This document shows positions 9,371-17,964 of a DNA stretch of 64,000 nt, piece after piece. The position numbers and the translations under genes were made by a program. Within the stretch, counting starts at the first letter, position 1, and every line of letters begins with the position of its first letter. Under the pieces are notes generated by a model, which saw only the letters and a program-made list of their open reading frames with translations, was not told the origin of the DNA and did not search any database. The stretch is from an uncultured bacterium. GTDB lineage: Bacteria; Bacillota; Clostridia; UBA1381. Location of the stretch: NCBI GenBank assembly GCA_905215805.1, contig CAJMRL010000003.1:124001-188000 (forward strand), given 5' to 3'.

Positions 9371-9776
9371 GTCGTTTATAAATTTTAATTAACCAAAATA
9401 TCTGACCATATGTTTACTCCTTTTAGATTATCATTTTCGTATTTGCATATTCATCATATTTCCGGCGCCTGCAGCGAACAGGTCCATAGAAATCTCATCT
9501 CTCCGCCTTCTCTGTGGCCGAGCCGCGTTTTACGGAAGTATCATTATACCCTGCCTTGTCATCGCGTTATATGGGAGCTGCCCATATATAAGTGCTCCTG
9601 ATTCTATTGGCTAAGCAGACGGATAGCCGCTAACCGGCAGGGAACGTACCGGTTAGATACGCTATTCAGTTTTCAAAGAGCGCGGGAATGTCTTTATCTA
9701 TAAACACGAATAGTATTGAGTAAATCTAATTACATATAAACAAATGGCCCCAGAATTTTTTCTGAGGCCATTCAGC
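9371..9776. other. gene-free junction region with nested hairpins and very short frames
   Basis: No convincing gene is present in these 400 or so bases between rodA and the mobile element. A perfect 8-bp hairpin TATATGGG/CCCATATA lies at 9568-9588. A nested hairpin lies at about 9623-9667, with inner CTAACCGG/CCGGTTAG at 9630-9656 and outer ATAGC/GCTAT. Next to it is CAGTTTTCAAAGAGC, similar to spacers seen beside rRNA genes and conjugative transposons. On the minus strand two tiny frames with plausible Shine-Dalgarno sites encode 18 aa (9431-9487) and 6 aa (9389-9409). Their reality is uncertain. Confidence 0.5.
9743..9772 (-). terminator. terminator of the HTH/sigma pair
   Basis: AATGGCC(C)CAGAA and TTCTG(A)GGCCATT form a 12-bp stem immediately downstream of the minus-strand gene stop at 9777. 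The T-tract on the minus strand is weak (TTGTTTAT). Confidence 0.7.
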
Positions 9777-9980
9777 TTATTCTATGGTGAATTTTGAGAT
9801 GTTTAATGCAATGTGCATCATTATGTATTGTCTCAAATCCTCATCCAGTACATTATCAATATAGCTATATTTATTGATAAGTGGCATATACAGCTCTAAT
9901 AAGAGCTCCAAGTGCAGATGACTGCCTGCAACTGCACCTTGCAGCAGATGATAAAAATCCTGTTCAGCCAAACAGATCAC
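9777..9980 (-). CDS. small helix-turn-helix-type conjugative-element protein
   Basis: The 67-aa protein resembles the short HTH proteins encoded next to the sigma-like regulator in Tn916-family elements (for example FYHLLQGAVAGSHLHLELLLELYMP, shown here only in part by LELLLELYMP). Its start overlaps the end of the sigma-factor gene by 17 bases. DNA binding and regulation of transfer genes are inferred from family and neighbourhood only. Confidence 0.6.
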   Translation of the reverse strand: MICLAEQDFYHLLQGAVAGSHLHLELLLELYMPLINKYSYIDNVLDEDLRQYIMMHIALNISKFTIE

Positions 9981-10383
9981 CGCCTTTACATAGTAAGTCG
10001 CGCAATTTCTTTATTGCCAGTGATCGCTGATTATAAACATGCTGAACAGAGCAATGCAGCTGCTTCGCAATCTCATGGGGCTTTTTTTCCTCAACAAACA
10101 ACAACGTCAATATTTTCTGGCGCATAAGCGGCAGCTTGGAAAAAGCCGTCGCCAATCGCTCTTCCTCAAAATCAAAACCTTCGTGTTCATTGGAGTTTAA
10201 TTCCAAAGCACTATATTTGCCTTGATCCAATAATAAATGTTCTGGAATATCTTCGAGCGCAATTGTGGGAACACGTCTGTTCACCTTACGGATATAATCC
10301 GTTCTTGCATTGCGTATCAGGACTTCAAGCCAAACTGTGAATTCCCCACGCAATCTATCATTGTGTTCTTGCTGGTGGTTCAC
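9964..10383 (-). CDS. sigma-70-like regulator of Tn916-family type
   Basis: The 139-aa protein has a region-2-like N-terminus (GEFTVWLEVLIRNARTDYIR) and a region-4 HTH at its end (LPLMRQKILTLLF, IAKQLHCSVQHVYNQR). Such proteins regulate excision or transfer genes in conjugative transposons. An ATG at 10389 sits only one base behind AGGAGGT, too close for a ribosome, whereas the in-frame GTG at 10383 has 7-base spacing, so GTG is preferred. It is cotranscribed with the downstream HTH gene. Terminators and palindromes upstream suggest regulated expression. Confidence 0.75.
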   Translation of the reverse strand: MNHQQEHNDRLRGEFTVWLEVLIRNARTDYIRKVNRRVPTIALEDIPEHLLLDQGKYSALELNSNEHEGFDFEEERLATAFSKLPLMRQKILTLLFVEEKKPHEIAKQLHCSVQHVYNQRSLAIKKLRDLLCKGGDLFG

Positions 10384-10680
10384 CTTCATACCTCCTTTAG
10401 GCATGCCACCAAAGCAAGAACACAACATGCTATGATAGCATGCTGTGATAAAATTCTAATTACCTGATATAACCAAAGCAAAGCAATCAGAACATTGGAC
10501 TCACCCCCTTTGAAAAATTGTATAAAAAAACGGCCGCACCATACTATTGCATGGTGTAGCCGCAATGCGCAACACAACTCGGTTAAGACAAAAATCTTAA
10601 CCGATGTATATCCGGTTGTTTGACTTATTCGTTGAAATAGTTCCTGGTTAGCAGTATCTCCTTATCATTGGTAAACACTC
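10384..10680 (-). promoter_or_regulatory. regulatory region between XRE gene and sigma gene, with three inverted repeats
   Basis: Reading on the minus strand, the XRE gene is followed by an inverted repeat TCGGTTAAGA-n6-TCTTAACCGA (10579-10604). An intrinsic terminator hairpin follows (10531-10562, CGGC..CACCAT/ATGGTG..GCCG) with T7 at 10524-10530. The region ends with a palindrome CATGCTA-TGA-TAGCATG (10426-10442) just before the sigma-gene Shine-Dalgarno. No confident gene is present. The palindromes are plausible operators, but no binding protein is known. Confidence 0.65.
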
Positions 10681-11022
10681 CTACTTTAGTTTCTCAAATT
10701 TCTCAAGAGAATCAAGATAACTCGATAGGGACTCGCATATTGTAATCTTTTTCGCAGTTGAATATTTTTCAATACGTTCAGCAATCTCTTTTAAATAAAT
10801 CTGTTCAGGATGGGTATAACTTTCCGCAGCCAATTGATCTATTGTAACAGATAGGGCATTCGCAATACGCATTGTCATATCTAAACTTGGAACCGTTCTT
10901 GCATGTTCAATCTGACCGATATGACTGGTACTGCAATCACATAATTCTGCGAGATCTTCTTGTCTCAATCCTGCAATGTGCCGATATTTCTTGATATTTT
11001 TTCCCAAAGCTATGTAGTTCAC
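10681..11022 (-). CDS. XRE-family transcriptional regulator
   Basis: The 113-aa protein has a classic N-terminal Cro/CI-type HTH at residues 6-62 (LGKNIKKYRHIAGLRQEDLA, then CSTSHIGQIEHART). A helical C-terminal part probably mediates dimerisation. AGGAG precedes the ATG. It stands alone between ParR and the sigma/HTH pair, as expected for an element master repressor. That role is inferred. Confidence 0.85.
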   Translation of the reverse strand: MNYIALGKNIKKYRHIAGLRQEDLAELCDCSTSHIGQIEHARTVPSLDMTMRIANALSVTIDQLAAESYTHPEQIYLKEIAERIEKYSTAKKITICESLSSYLDSLEKFEKLK

Positions 11023-11143
11023 GGTACATCTTCTCCTCTTAATTAATTTTACAATGTATCCTATTAAATTTGAAGAATGCAGCTATCCGATACACGCACC
11101 ATAAGTGTGATTTGAGAAAATAATACCAAAAAAATAAAACAAC

Positions 11144-11183
11144 GAATAAAATTAGTCTGCTCATAAGTGCGGGCAGACTAATT
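11144..11183 (-). terminator. terminator behind parR
   Basis: AATTAGTCTGC (11150-11160) and GCAGACTAATT (11173-11183) form an 11-bp perfect stem. On the minus strand it is followed by TTTTATT, directly behind the parR stop. Confidence 0.85.
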
Positions 11184-11189
11184 AGTAGT

Positions 11190-11549
11190 TTATAGGAACA
11201 TATCAAGATTGTTCAGCATCTTTGCGATGTCCTCTTCTAAAGCTTCTTGTTGGTCGTTTTTGCTATTATCCTGGATACCGGATATCTGCATGCCGGCCAG
11301 TCTTTGCTCTACAACATTCTGTATCATCTGCTCAATTTTAGCTTGATCATAGGCAGATGTAAGTTTAATTTCTACTTTACAGTTTTGGTTTTTCAATTCG
11401 GGATGGGATTCTATATATTCATTTAACGCTGCAATAACAAGATGACTTTTCTTGTTTCCCATCCTCTCCAGCAGTTCACCTGCCTGTAGTTGTTCTTCCG
11501 TGTCCGAGTTAAATTGCAGTGAAAAACGATACTTCCCGTCTTTTTTCAT
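11190..11549 (-). CDS. ParR-like DNA-binding adaptor of the ParM system
   Basis: The 119-aa protein starts with a basic ribbon-helix-helix-like segment (YRFSLQFNSDTEEQLQAGELL, with RMGNKKSHLVIAALNEYI) and ends with an acidic helix. This architecture is typical of ParR adaptors, which bind a centromere and the end of ParM filaments. ATG 11549 is chosen because GGCGGTGG precedes it; an ATG at 11567 would overlap parM. It lies 14 bases behind parM in the same operon. The assignment rests on architecture and position. Confidence 0.7.
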   Translation of the reverse strand: MKKDGKYRFSLQFNSDTEEQLQAGELLERMGNKKSHLVIAALNEYIESHPELKNQNCKVEIKLTSAYDQAKIEQMIQNVVEQRLAGMQISGIQDNSKNDQQEALEEDIAKMLNNLDMFL

Positions 11550-11563
11550 AAAACCACCGCCTG

Positions 11564-12484
11564 TCACTTCACACTATGAAGCGTAAGCTGCTTTCTTGCA
11601 AGCATCTCATAGCCAATTGCATTCGCATTAGGGGACTCAACAAAACTTGCTTTTGCAACTTGCGGAGACTGCTCTAAAAATGTATGTAAGAGTATACTTC
11701 CACCACCGATAAACACAGCCGGATTAGAACGCAAATCGACTTGCAACTCTCGTAACTGATCCAAAATATTCTTTGCGTGCAGTTTTGTTGCATTTGTAAT
11801 CGTCTCTTTTACATCTCCTGGTAAAATCGTTTCTTGTCCGCTAAGAACAGCACTGATATGCTCATCCTCGATACGCATATCATGGAGTGTCCCGACCTTT
11901 CTGACAATCTCATTATTCATCGTGATAATTCCGGTTTCCAGACTGCGGCAAAATTGTAAATCAGGCTTGCCGTTCCTAAGAAGCAGTACGTCTGTCGTAT
12001 ATCCTCCGATATCTATTATAAATATTCTCAGCGTATTTACGACCAGGCTACTTTGAGGCACAACTGCTGCATAAGCCTGTGGGAATACCATTACACGGTT
12101 AATTATAATATTATATGGCCTGTCTTGATAAATAAACTTGATAACTCCGTCGCGTTTAAAGTAATGAGCGAATTTATCTTTTAACACACCGTAATGTTCA
12201 GGCGGCAAACCAACTGCCAAATCAATTTGCTCTATCGGAGCATAATTGCCATACGACTGTAATTCTTTTGCTATCGCAAACAAGGAAAGTACAAAATACC
12301 TTTCATCCTGTGTTTTATCCCGCATATAACTCAGTCTTTTGCCGCTTAAAGTCCAATACCTGCCATCATACTCCAATATTTCATCCGTCAGCGGCGGTTT
12401 GACAGTATGCTCCGACAACCCAGATACAAAAGAGTAGTTTGGCGTTTTTATCGCATAATTTCCATGATCAATTGCTATTAACAT
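11564..12484 (-). CDS. parM: ParM/StbA-family actin-like plasmid segregation ATPase
   Basis: The 306-aa protein has the actin-fold signature: a phosphate-1 loop (IAIDHGNYAIK) at the extreme N-terminus, phosphate-2 (FIIDIGGYTTDVLL) near residue 150 and an adenosine motif (FIGGGSILLHTF) near residue 268. ParM filaments push DNA copies apart. With the adjacent ParR-like gene it forms a type II partition module, which implies that the element replicates, or once replicated, as a plasmid-like circle. The tail ends in VK without a further domain. Confidence 0.88.
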   Translation of the reverse strand: MLIAIDHGNYAIKTPNYSFVSGLSEHTVKPPLTDEILEYDGRYWTLSGKRLSYMRDKTQDERYFVLSLFAIAKELQSYGNYAPIEQIDLAVGLPPEHYGVLKDKFAHYFKRDGVIKFIYQDRPYNIIINRVMVFPQAYAAVVPQSSLVVNTLRIFIIDIGGYTTDVLLLRNGKPDLQFCRSLETGIITMNNEIVRKVGTLHDMRIEDEHISAVLSGQETILPGDVKETITNATKLHAKNILDQLRELQVDLRSNPAVFIGGGSILLHTFLEQSPQVAKASFVESPNANAIGYEMLARKQLTLHSVK

Positions 12485-12593
12485 AAGATAACCTCCATAA
12501 ATTTATTTCAGGGATTACATCCCTATCTTTAATTACACTAAAATTTATACCTATTTGCAACTGAAATACGTATTTATCCGAAAATACGTGCGT
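12485..12593 (-). promoter_or_regulatory. upstream region of parM with palindromes, candidate centromere or operator
   Basis: AAATACGTATTT (12564-12575) is a perfect 12-bp palindrome. AAATACGT recurs at 12582-12589, so ACGTATTT and AAATACGT also form an 8-bp inverted repeat with a 6-base loop. Type II par systems often have ParR-binding repeats directly in front of parM. Only two repeat copies are visible, fewer than in known parC sites, so an autoregulatory operator is equally possible. Confidence 0.45.
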
Positions 12594-12630
12594 GAAAAAA
12601 GAGCAAAGCAAAAACATGCTCTGCTCTTTT
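12594..12630 (-). terminator. terminator of the replication operon (primase end)
   Basis: AAAAGAGCA and TGCTCTTTT pair, with an inner AGCA/TGCT extension. Both strands have T-runs, so it can act on the minus strand behind the primase gene and is potentially bidirectional. Confidence 0.85.
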
Positions 12631-12669
12631 GGTCACTATTATGTTTTGGCATCTATATTTTATTTGTGA

Positions 12670-13755
12670 CTACAGAACAATGCCATCATCATTCGTTCTT
12701 CGTCCCGAAATCAAGGCATAAACGTAATCGTCGAGTCCTTTATATTTTGGATCCCATATGTATGTTCCAAATTTAAACCCCATATCATTGAGCAATGACA
12801 ACAGGTTGGAATAGCCATTCTGAACATGCCAGTTGGTCAAAAAATCCATATCAAAGGCCGTTTTAATTTCTTCGAGACCATTTTTGCGCAGTTCCTCAAG
12901 TGTTAGTCTTAACTGTGTTAAGGCATTTACGCCCGGTACTGCCAGCACGGTCAGTCCGGTTAAAACATGAATAACATCTGATTTCATCGGTCCCTCCGTC
13001 AGTATAATTAGAGGACGCATCGGACCTACAAAGTGTGTCCAGCCTTCAGCTCGGCATCCATCTTTTTTTTCGGTACTGGATACCCAGCGAAATTTTCGTT
13101 TATTGCAATCGTCTCTCCTGATTTGCAGGCCTTGAATATGACCGTATATGTCCCGAACCGGTATCAAAATTCCGCGCTTTTCGTTGATAAAACTCCATGT
13201 ATCGTCATCTGTCCGGTAAAACCCTGGTACACCTGCCAAATAAAAGCCTTCAGTTTGAAGCTGACGTGCGATGGCCGTTGTACCCAAAATCGGTGTCGTT
13301 TTATACCCAAACCGTTCAATATCTTCATCTGTGAGTCCACGGTTATGTAGATTTTGGCGATGATCCGGAGAAAGCGAAAGCTTCGACAAAAGCGCACTGT
13401 ACGTCGCATGACGGGTTTCAACATCAGTGATTGGACATTCTTCTATATTTGGCTTAGTTGCCAAGTATTTTTGATGTTTTTCAGCAGCCCTATCGGGAAC
13501 GCCTATTCTATTTACCAGTTCTTTGCGTACTTTGTCACGAGGGATTCCGGTATATAACGAATACAAATCAAACATCCCACCGGAGATTCCGCACTTTGGG
13601 CAGCGGAAAACCTCTTTTTTTAAGTTGATATTCAAATGTCTTTGGCGTGCATTATCATCACAGCATGGACATTGTACATAATAAGAACTGCGTCCATGCG
13701 CTGGGAATGGTAACCCAAGCAGTGAGATAATATCCGTCATGTGAAAAATATCCAT
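12670..13755 (-). CDS. DNA primase-like protein (CHC2 zinc finger plus Toprim)
   Basis: The 361-aa protein starts with a CHC2-type zinc ribbon (VQCPCCDDN, then RCPKCGISGG at about residues 29-62). A Toprim-like segment carries ILTEGPMKSDVI and a later DMDF. Toprim domains in short phage and plasmid primases initiate replication primers. ATG 13755 follows GGAAAGGAGGG at good distance; upstream ATG codons lack a site. It is the last gene of the leader-1 operon. It is shorter than chromosomal DnaG and has no helicase-binding domain. Confidence 0.85.
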   Translation of the reverse strand: MDIFHMTDIISLLGLPFPAHGRSSYYVQCPCCDDNARQRHLNINLKKEVFRCPKCGISGGMFDLYSLYTGIPRDKVRKELVNRIGVPDRAAEKHQKYLATKPNIEECPITDVETRHATYSALLSKLSLSPDHRQNLHNRGLTDEDIERFGYKTTPILGTTAIARQLQTEGFYLAGVPGFYRTDDDTWSFINEKRGILIPVRDIYGHIQGLQIRRDDCNKRKFRWVSSTEKKDGCRAEGWTHFVGPMRPLIILTEGPMKSDVIHVLTGLTVLAVPGVNALTQLRLTLEELRKNGLEEIKTAFDMDFLTNWHVQNGYSNLLSLLNDMGFKFGTYIWDPKYKGLDDYVYALISGRRTNDDGIVL

Positions 13756-13808
13756 ACAGCCCTCCTTTCCGGGGATGACAGAAGTCATCCCCATATTGTT
13801 TTTCTATC

Positions 13809-14567
13809 TCAGGCTGTGGTCCGCTGTACGGCATATTCACAGATCATTTGTGCTGCTTCTTTGATATGTTCATCACTGGTAAATTTATTTGCCAGCCATT
13901 TTAAGGCACCAGGATCCAACGATAAAACATCTCCCAAGGTTTTACCTTTGTACTTGGATATAGGGCACATAGTCTGCAACGCCTGATCCAGTTTTTCTTC
14001 CGGTGTCAGTTCTGCCGGCGGTATATCCTTTGTTTCAGTTTCGTCTGTTGCGATAGTATTTGATTTATCTTCTTGCGCTTCTTGCGTTTCCGATATAGGT
14101 AATTTATTCGACTCAAATGCTCCCAATTCATCGGGAGCAATATCAGCAAACTCTTCACCGGCCATAGAAAACTGGAGCCCAAATCCTGCGTTCCGAAGCG
14201 CAATGCCGACTGCGGCTGTCTGCGCCCATTCACGCGGCGACACAGAAGGTTTATCAGCGCAATACCCTCTTGAAGCGGTTGCTTCAGCAAGATAGCATTC
14301 AACAGGATCTTTATAATTGGGATAAATCCGTGCGGTCGCAACAAAGCAATCTTTAGATGGAGTGACCTGAACAGCAATTTTTCCTTCCGGATACTTTAAG
14401 CGAAACCATGCCATTTGAATCATAACGGGAAGCCTTTTACGCGTCTCGTTAGAATTCAGATCTGTGTATTCTACAGCGAACGGTGCAGGATCAAACCCCT
14501 GCACCTCATTAATTGTTTCAATAACTGTCATTGCCGGCAGTTTTTCATTCGAGTTATTTTGACTCAT
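13809..14567 (-). CDS. element protein with ExoX-like C-terminal domain
   Basis: The 252-aa protein has an N-terminal domain of about 150 residues that resembles proteins of phage and ICE recombination clusters (MAWFRLKYPEGKIAVQV, ASRGYCADKPSVSPREWAQT). An acidic linker and a C-terminal block follow (KYKGKTLGDVLSLDPGALKWL) typical of the small ExoX-like C-terminal domain. No nuclease active site is seen. It is encoded between the primase and a small unknown in the replication operon, which suggests a role in DNA recombination or annealing. That is inference. Confidence 0.55.
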   Translation of the reverse strand: MSQNNSNEKLPAMTVIETINEVQGFDPAPFAVEYTDLNSNETRKRLPVMIQMAWFRLKYPEGKIAVQVTPSKDCFVATARIYPNYKDPVECYLAEATASRGYCADKPSVSPREWAQTAAVGIALRNAGFGLQFSMAGEEFADIAPDELGAFESNKLPISETQEAQEDKSNTIATDETETKDIPPAELTPEEKLDQALQTMCPISKYKGKTLGDVLSLDPGALKWLANKFTSDEHIKEAAQMICEYAVQRTTA

Positions 14568-14582
14568 TGTATTGAACCCTCC

Positions 14583-15032
14583 TTAAACATTTATCTCGAT
14601 ATATGTGTTACGATACTGCAGCCATACAGGCAGTATCGTATTCACAAGCTGAATGATACTTTTTTTGTACTGATCCTGTGTTCCCGGAACAAAGCTTGAA
14701 AACCGTTTGCGGGTGTCTTGAATGACACGTTCTAATGCAGAAAAAGCTGTTTCCCTCTTTTTCTGACCGTTCTCATCTGTTTTTAGTCCAAACTTACGCT
14801 CATTCATTAGGAAACGTGTGTAAGCATCCACAAGCTGGTAATGAAACGACATTACTCTGGTATCTGTGGTAACTGGAGCCGTTTTGCAGAAATTCTGAAA
14901 AGTCTCAAGTACAGAGATCCTATAGTTTAATTCCTGTACAAACAATAATTCGTCCAACGGCAAGCATCCCTCGGTAATTTGCGAAACATAAGTATCTCTT
15001 TTGGTTTTGCATGATTCTAATACTGTAGCCAT
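14583..15032 (-). CDS. uncharacterised element protein, 149 aa
   Basis: I do not recognise this helical, soluble protein. It has charged helices and no Cys motif, signal or membrane segment. GAAAGGAG precedes the ATG, and the gene lies 17 bases from the RecD2 stop and 15 bases from the next gene, so it is clearly part of the operon. A role next to the helicase and primase is likely only by context. Confidence 0.6.
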   Translation of the reverse strand: MATVLESCKTKRDTYVSQITEGCLPLDELLFVQELNYRISVLETFQNFCKTAPVTTDTRVMSFHYQLVDAYTRFLMNERKFGLKTDENGQKKRETAFSALERVIQDTRKRFSSFVPGTQDQYKKSIIQLVNTILPVWLQYRNTYIEINV

Positions 15033-15049
15033 TTTTTGCTCCTTTCACA

Positions 15050-17221
15050 TTAATAATATTCTTTTAATCTTTTTGCGAGACAAGTGCCTCTTTTTTCTGT
15101 ATCGGTTTTTTTGATAGCCATACAAAGCGCCCGGCGTTCTCCTACGATGATAACTCGCTTTTTTCCGCGGGTTATCGCTGTATAGATAAGCGGTCTTGTA
15201 AGCATGATGGCATGTGCACACTGAAGATTGATGATGACAGACTGATATTCTGCTCCCTGGGATTTATGAATGGTAGAAGCATATCCCAGATCCAGCATGT
15301 CAAGATCGCCTGCATCATATTCCTTCAGCTTTCCGTCACCAAAATTGATATAAAGAATGGTTTCGGAATCCATATTTATGATTTTCGTGATATATCCGAT
15401 ATCACCATTGTTCACATCATCATGGTTTTTAATTTGCATGACTTTATCTCCGCATCGGAAGATGCGTTTCCCGAATTTCACTTCTGCCTTCTCATTATCA
15501 GGTGGATTTACCAGATCGCGAATCAGTTCATTTAATGCGTTGACTCCCGTTTCTGTCCTCTGTCTGAACGGAGAGAGCAGAGCGACATTGTCCACGCCAT
15601 ATTTAGCTATCTCCTGCATATAGATTTCTGCCACTTTCTCAGCAGATTCCGTTGTAGATGCGGAATCCATAAACTGAAAATCGGGACCATACTCCAAACT
15701 CAGATTTCCATGCCGAATAAGTTTTGCGTTGGTTGCAATCCGGCTTTCAGCGCTCTGACGAAATACTTTATCGAGTCTGACCACGGGGATGCACTCGCTT
15801 GCGATCATTTCACTCAGAACAGCTCCGGGACCTACAGACGGCAGCTGATCCGCATCACCGATCAATACAATTTGACAATTGTTCTTAACCGCACAAAACA
15901 GATGCTCAGCAAGATAAATATCCAGCATGGATACTTCGTCTACTAAAATCAAATCTGCCGTGAGCTCGGCAGGTTCATTGTAATTTCCGTCTTCGCCAGC
16001 CAAAAGCCCCAAGGCCTTATGGACGGTGGATGCCGAAAATCGTGTTGATTGTTCCATTCGTCTTGCAGCTCGTCCTGTTGGTGCACAGCAACAGATTTCG
16101 TTCCCGGGATGGTTCCGTTTGTATATATCCAGTAAAGCACGCTGGATCATTGTTTTCCCTGTCCCCGGTCCTCCTGTAATAATAGAAATGCCATGCGTTA
16201 ATGCAGTTTTAACTGCCAACCGCTGCTCAGGTGCAAGCTTGACTGCGAGAATCTGCTCCTCTTTATCAAGTTCTGCATCCAAATCCGTATAGCAAAAACT
16301 TTTATTCTGTGACAGACGATGGGAAATCATTTCCGCTAAATGCGCTTCGATGTAAGCGGTTCTTGCGCGATATACATTCCCCAAATAGGAAACCATTTGA
16401 CCGCTTTGGATCAGTCTGACGGCGCGGTTTGCAAGCATATCTTCTGTAAGCTGCGGAGTATTTAATATCTTAAGGCAGCTCTTTAACAGGTCATGTTTTT
16501 CCAAGCATAAATTCCCTTTGCTCTCTGCGTCCGTCAGTGTATAAAGCAGCGCTTCGTCAACACGTTCTGTTGATAGCTCGTCAAAGCCCATACTCATAGC
16601 GATTTTATCCGCTGTGCGAAATCCAACCCCGACCAGCTCGCATAACTTATAAGGATGGTTCTTAACGATATCCATCGTTTTTTCACCATATTCTTTATAA
16701 AGTCGAACCGCACGGTTAGGGGTGATGCCGTGTGGTGTTAGAAACGCAACAACATCACGCGCACCGCGGTTGGCAAGATACGAATCACATATTTTTTTTA
16801 ATTTGTTCTTATTGATTCCCGGTATTGACAGAAACTTCTCCGGTTCTTTATCTAAAACCTCCAGCGCCATATTCCCAAAGGCTGCATAAATTCGTTCTGC
16901 AATCTTTGGACCAACGCCTTTGATCTGTCCGGATGATAAGTAAGAAATAATCCCTTCTTTGTTTGGAATAATGACTTCGTTGTAGCTTTCAACCTCAAAC
17001 TGAATGCCATGTTTGGGATTTTTGCTCCAATGTCCCTGCATATCATAACGCAGATTATTGGCCACTGGAAGGCAATATCCGACTGCTTTTACTTGTGAGA
17101 TGGTATTCCCCGAACTGTCTTTTATTTTTTCACATGGCCGATACAAAGCCACCATGTAGCTTGCTGCATCGATGACATTGGTGTTCTGTGGATATACCAG
17201 ACGTTCAAATTGGCATAGCAT
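15050..17221 (-). CDS. RecD2-type SF1B DNA helicase
   Basis: The 723-aa protein matches RecD-like helicases acting without RecBC. An N-terminal OB-like part and tandem helix-hairpin-helix segments (IKGVGPKIAERIY, FLSIPGINKNKLKK) come first. The helicase core has Walker A GGPGTGKT at residues 350-357, Walker B LILVDEVSML, a GDADQLPSVGPG motif III region and the late YASTIHKSQGAEY motif. It unwinds DNA 5' to 3'. In this operon it is probably part of element replication or recombination. Confidence 0.92.
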   Translation of the reverse strand: MLCQFERLVYPQNTNVIDAASYMVALYRPCEKIKDSSGNTISQVKAVGYCLPVANNLRYDMQGHWSKNPKHGIQFEVESYNEVIIPNKEGIISYLSSGQIKGVGPKIAERIYAAFGNMALEVLDKEPEKFLSIPGINKNKLKKICDSYLANRGARDVVAFLTPHGITPNRAVRLYKEYGEKTMDIVKNHPYKLCELVGVGFRTADKIAMSMGFDELSTERVDEALLYTLTDAESKGNLCLEKHDLLKSCLKILNTPQLTEDMLANRAVRLIQSGQMVSYLGNVYRARTAYIEAHLAEMISHRLSQNKSFCYTDLDAELDKEEQILAVKLAPEQRLAVKTALTHGISIITGGPGTGKTMIQRALLDIYKRNHPGNEICCCAPTGRAARRMEQSTRFSASTVHKALGLLAGEDGNYNEPAELTADLILVDEVSMLDIYLAEHLFCAVKNNCQIVLIGDADQLPSVGPGAVLSEMIASECIPVVRLDKVFRQSAESRIATNAKLIRHGNLSLEYGPDFQFMDSASTTESAEKVAEIYMQEIAKYGVDNVALLSPFRQRTETGVNALNELIRDLVNPPDNEKAEVKFGKRIFRCGDKVMQIKNHDDVNNGDIGYITKIINMDSETILYINFGDGKLKEYDAGDLDMLDLGYASTIHKSQGAEYQSVIINLQCAHAIMLTRPLIYTAITRGKKRVIIVGERRALCMAIKKTDTEKRGTCLAKRLKEYY

Positions 17222-17292
17222 TGCAAATCTCCTTTCGTTTTGTCCGCAGCTGACTGTTCGGACAGCTGCGGATCATATTTTCCCCATATGGG

Positions 17293-17949
17293 TCATAACG
17301 CTTTTAAAACTTTTCTGCTTTGAGGCACAAAATATTCCTCCACCTGAACCTCGTAATTTTTGGTGAGGTCAACAGCCTGCTGAACCATCGCATCTGCTAA
17401 CCGGTCCAAATCTTGAACAAGTTTAACGCGGTCTTTCAGCTGTTCAATGTCCCAATCTGTGAAATCTTCATCATCATCTGTACCGCGGCCAGGATACACA
17501 GAAACCTCCAGTGGCGGGGTTATATAATCAACCCGTGACGCCTGTCTGCATCTGCCGCATATATTGCCTGTATCGGAAACACTGGTGAAGTTACGCTGTC
17601 CGCACTGCGTACAGTATGATTTATGTTCAGATGGATGACACTCGCCTTGATATAGGACGAGATACCCTCCGCTTTTGCCGTTCATACTGACCTGCCACCG
17701 ATAATCGTGATCACGATTGAATTCATCCATCAGATCGTTCATCACATAAAAAAACTCCTGTGTCTCAATCAAATCAAACAACTTATCTACAATCTCGGAA
17801 TCCAGTCCAAGCTGGTAGATTTTAAGATTGCAGGCGTATGATTGTGATATGTTCCAGGAGTTCATTGTGTAATATCTGAAATGATTTTGGAGGAATTTTA
17901 TCATATCGCGTCTTGATCGCAAGTCAACCGATTGATAAAATCGTACCAT
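17293..17949 (-). CDS. uncharacterised zinc-ribbon protein, 218 aa
   Basis: The protein carries one CxxC...CxxC zinc ribbon (CTQCGQRNF, then NICGRCRQ) near residues 105-125, between an N-terminal helical domain and an acidic, helical tail. I do not know the family. A GGGGGTA site lies before the ATG. It is cotranscribed with the DUF4406-like and RecD2 genes. Confidence 0.6.
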   Translation of the reverse strand: MVRFYQSVDLRSRRDMIKFLQNHFRYYTMNSWNISQSYACNLKIYQLGLDSEIVDKLFDLIETQEFFYVMNDLMDEFNRDHDYRWQVSMNGKSGGYLVLYQGECHPSEHKSYCTQCGQRNFTSVSDTGNICGRCRQASRVDYITPPLEVSVYPGRGTDDDEDFTDWDIEQLKDRVKLVQDLDRLADAMVQQAVDLTKNYEVQVEEYFVPQSRKVLKAL

Positions 17950-17964
17950 TGCCTTAATACCCCC

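Noticed and set aside
9660..9690. CAGTTTTCAAAGAGC as evidence for an rRNA operon fragment
   Set aside because: Only a short spacer-like sequence is present, with no 16S, 23S, 5S or tRNA sequence next to it.
10386..10577. Hydrophobic minus-strand frame (VLIALLWLYQVIRILS...) overlapping the sigma-gene start with ATGA-like coupling
   Set aside because: In this frame the only ATG lies upstream of the strong terminator hairpin, and the ATG next to the good GGGGGTGAG site is in another frame and stops after two codons. A frameshift would be needed.
12555..12776. Plus-strand frame of 73 codons over the primase terminator
   Set aside because: It runs through a terminator and the 3' end of the primase gene, and has no ribosome site.
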